Translations under genes and position numbers: made by a program
Notes under the pieces: generated by a model
Databases searched by the model: none
What the model saw: the letters and a program-made list of their open reading frames with translations, nothing else
Told to the model about the DNA's origin: nothing
From: Nocardia beijingensis NBRC 16342
GTDB lineage: Bacteria > Actinomycetota > Actinomycetes > Mycobacteriales > Mycobacteriaceae
Assembly: GCF_001612785.1 (NCBI RefSeq)
Contig: NZ_BDBC01000039.1
Location: forward strand, 1 to 64,000
Length of the DNA stretch: 64,000 nucleotides
Direction of reading: 5' to 3'
In this document: one piece after another, positions 61,228 through 64,000 of the stretch
Layout: each line of letters opens with the position of its first letter
Position numbering within the stretch: the first letter of the stretch is position 1

Positions 61228-61656
61228 GCGACCATTCTCGCCCGTCGCCGGATCGCCCACGCTCGACGGTCATCGGGACGAGCCCGCACGCGATGTCATC
61301 GAGTGGACGACCGTCCGCGACACGCCGCATGTCGAACACGCCGAAGACCTCCCCGCTGTAGCAACTATCGAGCTACCATTCCACCAAGTTACTCACCAGC
61401 GTTTCCCTCGACCTGTGCTCCACCTTGCCGGAGCGGATACGGCGACGGACCAGCGTCGGTGAGCCGCCCACATCGCTCGCGCGGGCGGTCGGACTTCCCA
61501 GTCCTGACTGGAATGGAGCCCGTAGCCAACATGTCGCAACATAGGATGAATTCTGGGTCATTGGCGTGGCAGCGATCGCCGACGAAGCAAACGCACTGAG
61601 CGACAACCAGTTTCGGTTGCTTGTCACCGAGCAGGAAGCGGGCAGGAGGTATGCGG
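61228..61656. other. intergenic region before the antigen-85-like gene
   Basis: A gap of about 430 bases without a supported gene. Composition is less GC-rich toward its right end. No clear repeat or hairpin was seen. It likely carries the promoter of the antigen-85-like gene; a -10-like TAGGAT occurs near 61541. Confidence 0.45.
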
Positions 61657-62652
61657 GTGGGTGCGACAGCACGGTCCGGAAAGCGGCGGGGTGTTCGCGG
61701 TCGGCTGAGGAGAACCGGCGCCGTCATGGTGACGGCGGTGCTGATGTCGTCCATCGGCGCGACCGTCGCCACCGCCGCGCCGATCCACACCCCGGTGCTG
61801 CGCGCGCCCGCGCGCGGTTTCAGCGAACTGTCCGTGCCGTCGAGCATGGGGCCGATCAAAGTCCAGGTGCAGTGGGCGGCGCGCGGCGGCAGCGCGGCGC
61901 TCTACCTGCTCGACGGGCTGCGCGCGCCCGCCGACCACAGTCAGTGGTCGAGCGACACCGACGCGCTGAGCCAATTCGCGGACGACAACGTCACGCTGGT
62001 GTTGCCGGTCGGCGGCCACTCGAGCTTCTACACCGACTGGTACCGGCCGAGCAGCACCAACGGCCAAGAGACCACGTACAAATGGGAAACCTTCCTGACC
62101 CAGGAGCTGCCCGCCTATCTGCAGCGCTACGGCGTATCGCGAACCAACAACGCCGTCGTCGGAGCCTCCATGGGCGGCAACGCCGCCCTGATATTGGCCG
62201 GATACCATCGCAACCAGTTCAAGTTCGCCGGATCGTTCTCCGGGTTCCTGCACCCGACGTTCCCGCTCTGGAACGAAGCGATGCGCGCCGCCATGCGGGA
62301 CGAGGGCAATTTCAACGTCGACGACATGTGGGGGCCGGTCGACGACCCGGCCTGGAGTCGCAACGACGCCACCGTGCAGGCCGATTTGTTGCGCGGACTG
62401 CCGATCTACGTCTCGACCGGCAACGGCCTGCCCGGCCCGCTCGACGTGCCGTTCGGAGTCGGGAACACGGTCAACGCGATGGGCCTGGAATCGATGACGA
62501 CGATCGCCGCCCAGATGTTCCGCGATCGCCTCGCGGAGCTGGGGATGACCGCCCGCGTCGACACCGTCGACGGGACGCACACCTGGCCGTACTGGCAGCA
62601 AGCGCTCGCGACCGCGCGTCCGATGATCCTCGACGCGCTCGGCGCGCACTGA
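61657..62652 (+). CDS. antigen-85-like mycolyltransferase/esterase
   Basis: The 331-residue secreted protein has a basic Arg-rich start and signal peptide (TAVLMSSIGATVATAAP), then the antigen 85 fold: LSVPSSMGPIKVQVQW, YLLDGLRAP, catalytic Ser in GASMGGNAALILAGY, and catalytic His in VDGTHTWPYWQ. Antigen 85 proteins transfer mycolates onto trehalose and arabinogalactan in the cell envelope. AGGAGG at 61644-61649 is too close to ATG 61651 but ideal for GTG 61657, which is used here. Confidence 0.9.
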   Translation: MGATARSGKRRGVRGRLRRTGAVMVTAVLMSSIGATVATAAPIHTPVLRAPARGFSELSVPSSMGPIKVQVQWAARGGSAALYLLDGLRAPADHSQWSSDTDALSQFADDNVTLVLPVGGHSSFYTDWYRPSSTNGQETTYKWETFLTQELPAYLQRYGVSRTNNAVVGASMGGNAALILAGYHRNQFKFAGSFSGFLHPTFPLWNEAMRAAMRDEGNFNVDDMWGPVDDPAWSRNDATVQADLLRGLPIYVSTGNGLPGPLDVPFGVGNTVNAMGLESMTTIAAQMFRDRLAELGMTARVDTVDGTHTWPYWQQALATARPMILDALGAH

Positions 62653-62693
62653 CCGCGAGCCGCAGCCGGGCCTGGGGACGACTCCCCCGTCGC

Positions 62694-63284
62694 CTAGCCG
62701 GACAGCACTCCTGCGACGACCGCGCTCACCGCGCCGCCGACCGCCGCGCGCGAGGGCGGACCGGCGTCCCGGTCGGCGAACAGCAGATGCGCGGTGCCGA
62801 TCAGCATGGGGGCGAGCGCGCCGATGTCGGCGGTCGCGGCGATCCGGCCGAGATCGCGTTCGGCGGTGAGGTATTCGGCGATCATGGCGGTGGCTTCCGC
62901 CAGCACGGGGACACCGGCGGGCCGGTCTCGGCGCAGGCGTGCGCGCAACTCGTCCCGGAACGTGATCAGGCTGACGATGGCCGTGGTGACCGGGCCGAAC
63001 AGGTCGGTCAGCGCGTCGGTGAGGTGCTCGACCACCGCGCCTTCTCCGGCGGATTCCCGCAGAGCGGCGGCCCGGCGCTGGTTCTCGGCGATCCGGGCGG
63101 TCACCAGTTCGGCGAGGAAGTCGTCGAAGTCGGTGAAGTGCCGGTGCAGAACGCCTTTGGCGCAGCCGGCCTCCGTGGTGACCGCCCGGCTGGTCAGCGC
63201 GCTCGGCCCATCTCGAAGCAGGATCCGGTCGGCGGCGTCGAACAGTTGCTCGCGCACGTCGCGGAGGGCGACTCCGGTGGGCAT
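62694..63284 (-). CDS. TetR-family transcriptional regulator
   Basis: The 196-residue protein has a TetR helix-turn-helix (residues 8-55; LTSRAVTTEAGCAKGVLHRHF) and a helical C-terminus. ATG 63284 follows the start of homology; upstream sequence in frame is unrelated. It is divergent from the methyltransferase gene, and two TGGGC-CATGCCCA palindromes lie between them. Confidence 0.9.
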   Translation of the reverse strand: MPTGVALRDVREQLFDAADRILLRDGPSALTSRAVTTEAGCAKGVLHRHFTDFDDFLAELVTARIAENQRRAAALRESAGEGAVVEHLTDALTDLFGPVTTAIVSLITFRDELRARLRRDRPAGVPVLAEATAMIAEYLTAERDLGRIAATADIGALAPMLIGTAHLLFADRDAGPPSRAAVGGAVSAVVAGVLSG

Positions 63285-63328
63285 GCCGATGTCCCTTTCG
63301 GTTCGGATCGGCCCACCCCGTTGCCGAG

Positions 63329-63365
63329 TGGGCACATGCCCATTTACAGTGGGCGCATGCCCACT
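63329..63365. promoter_or_regulatory. tandem palindromes, putative TetR operators
   Basis: TGGGCACATGCCCA (63329-63342) and AGTGGGCGCATGCCCACT (63348-63365) are two near-identical palindromes. The second covers the methyltransferase ATG at 63357. A TACAGT -10-like element (63345-63350) lies between them, six bases before the ATG, so the mRNA is probably leaderless and blocked by the regulator. Confidence 0.65.
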
Positions 63366-64000
63366 ATACCTTCGCCGGAGCAAACGCCGCACCGGCAACG
63401 GCAGATCGCGGAGTCGTTCGGGGTGGATGCCGAACGCTACGACCGGACCCGGCCCAGCTATCCCGAAGCCCTGGTCGAGCACATCGTTTCCGCCAGTCCC
63501 GGACGCGCGGTCCTGGACGTCGGCTGCGGCACCGGCGTCGAGGCCAGGCAGTTCCAGGCAGCCGGTTGCACGGTGCTCGGCGTCGAGCCCGATGCGCGGA
63601 TGGCGGAATTCGCGCGGCGTGAGGGTCTCGAGGTCGATGTGACCACCTTCGAAGCCTGGAACAGCGGAGGCCGCGTGTTCGACGCGGTGATCGCGGCAAC
63701 GGCTTGGCACTGGGTCGATCCGGTCGCGGGGGCGGTGAAGGCGGCGGAGGTCCTGCGCCCCCGAGGCGTGCTGTCCGCGTTCTGGCATGTGTTCCAGCTC
63801 CCGGACGAAGTGGCCGAAGCGTACGGCGCGGTGTATCGGCGCGTAATGCCGGACTCGCCGTTTCCCCTGCAAGCCGGCACCCGAGCCGCGGCGATGTACC
63901 GGCCGATCCTGGACAAGACAGCCGAAGGAATCCGGCAGACCGGCCGCTTCGACGAACCTCTGGAATCGACTTTCCCGTGGGAGCGGACCTACACCCGGGA
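63357..64000 (+). CDS. class I SAM-dependent methyltransferase (cut by window end)
   Basis: About 214 residues are inside the window. Motif I VLDVGCGTGVEARQF binds S-adenosylmethionine, followed by VLGVEPDARMAEFAR, FDAVIAATAWHWVD and RPRGVLSAFWH as in ubiquinone/UbiE-like methyltransferases. The start ATG lies in a palindrome and has no Shine-Dalgarno sequence, consistent with a leaderless transcript. Substrate unknown. Confidence 0.88.
   Translation, partial: MPTIPSPEQTPHRQRQIAESFGVDAERYDRTRPSYPEALVEHIVSASPGRAVLDVGCGTGVEARQFQAAGCTVLGVEPDARMAEFARREGLEVDVTTFEAWNSGGRVFDAVIAATAWHWVDPVAGAVKAAEVLRPRGVLSAFWHVFQLPDEVAEAYGAVYRRVMPDSPFPLQAGTRAAAMYRPILDKTAEGIRQTGRFDEPLESTFPWERTYTR

Noticed and set aside
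1..64000. CRISPR arrays, tRNA genes, insertion sequences
   Set aside because: No regularly spaced short repeats, no cloverleaf and no transposase frame were seen on reading both strands.

Overview
The window is high-GC DNA (mostly about 65-70% GC by eye) with GTG/TTG starts, many 1-4 base start/stop overlaps and actinobacterial families throughout. An antigen-85-like mycolyltransferase, a mycobacterial-type cholesterol oxidase (ChoD), a MarP-like protease, a mycothiol-dependent enzyme family and a KstR-type operator point to a mycolic-acid actinomycete, most likely Nocardia or a close relative. This is inferred from gene families; no 16S rRNA is inside the window, only the leader of an rRNA operon that runs off the left edge.

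Layout. 1-430: promoter, boxA and leader of a leftward rrn operon. 567-3887: WYL regulator divergent from a short UvrA paralogue. 3926-11121: a sugar region with a five-bladed-propeller glycosidase, an L-fucose-isomerase-like enzyme, two FGGY kinases, a GH172 (DUF2961) protein and a thioredoxin remnant; together these suggest a pentose, perhaps D-arabinan, salvage route. 11277-13176: small enzymes and an XRE/MmyB regulator. 13346-15216: leuA with a leucine-rich leader peptide and attenuator hairpins, divergent from a GntR/ABC-ATPase pair. 17034-20761: SRPBCC pair with a TetR regulator, HAD phosphatase, thioesterase.

21260-28133: a leftward sulfotransferase/SDR/DUF1214 operon in the order of the KstR-regulated Rv3531c-Rv3529c genes of M. 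tuberculosis. It is divergent from an IclR regulator followed by cysD-cysNC. A perfect KstR-type box lies between the two sides. The cys genes make PAPS, which the sulfotransferase would use. 28167-37099: an accessory region with a lone TraG/VirD4-like ATPase, a gutted FAD monooxygenase, LysR/MFS and ArsR-SRPBCC/SRPBCC pairs with clear operators, two small coupled genes (one resolvase-like) and an XRE-TPR regulator.

37242-45159: epoxide hydrolase, LAL regulator, FadE5-like acyl-CoA dehydrogenase, TetR and an ACC-deaminase-like PLP enzyme. 45367-52122: a tight six-gene operon (GntR, 2x[4Fe-4S] ferredoxin, lipoprotein with a NosL-like tail, permease, ATPase, AprA/fumarate-reductase-like flavoprotein fused to HEAT repeats), which is the strongest candidate for an undescribed redox/transport system. 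52271-64000: MarP-like protease, short epimerase, a 600-base non-coding stretch with a very long inverted repeat and diverged repeats, GNAT, ChoD, Tat-exported HD protein and DyP peroxidase with an HD-gene remnant, GlxA-type AraC regulator, HbpS-like protein, antigen-85-like protein, and a TetR/methyltransferase pair cut by the right edge. No CRISPR array, tRNA or intact transposase was seen.
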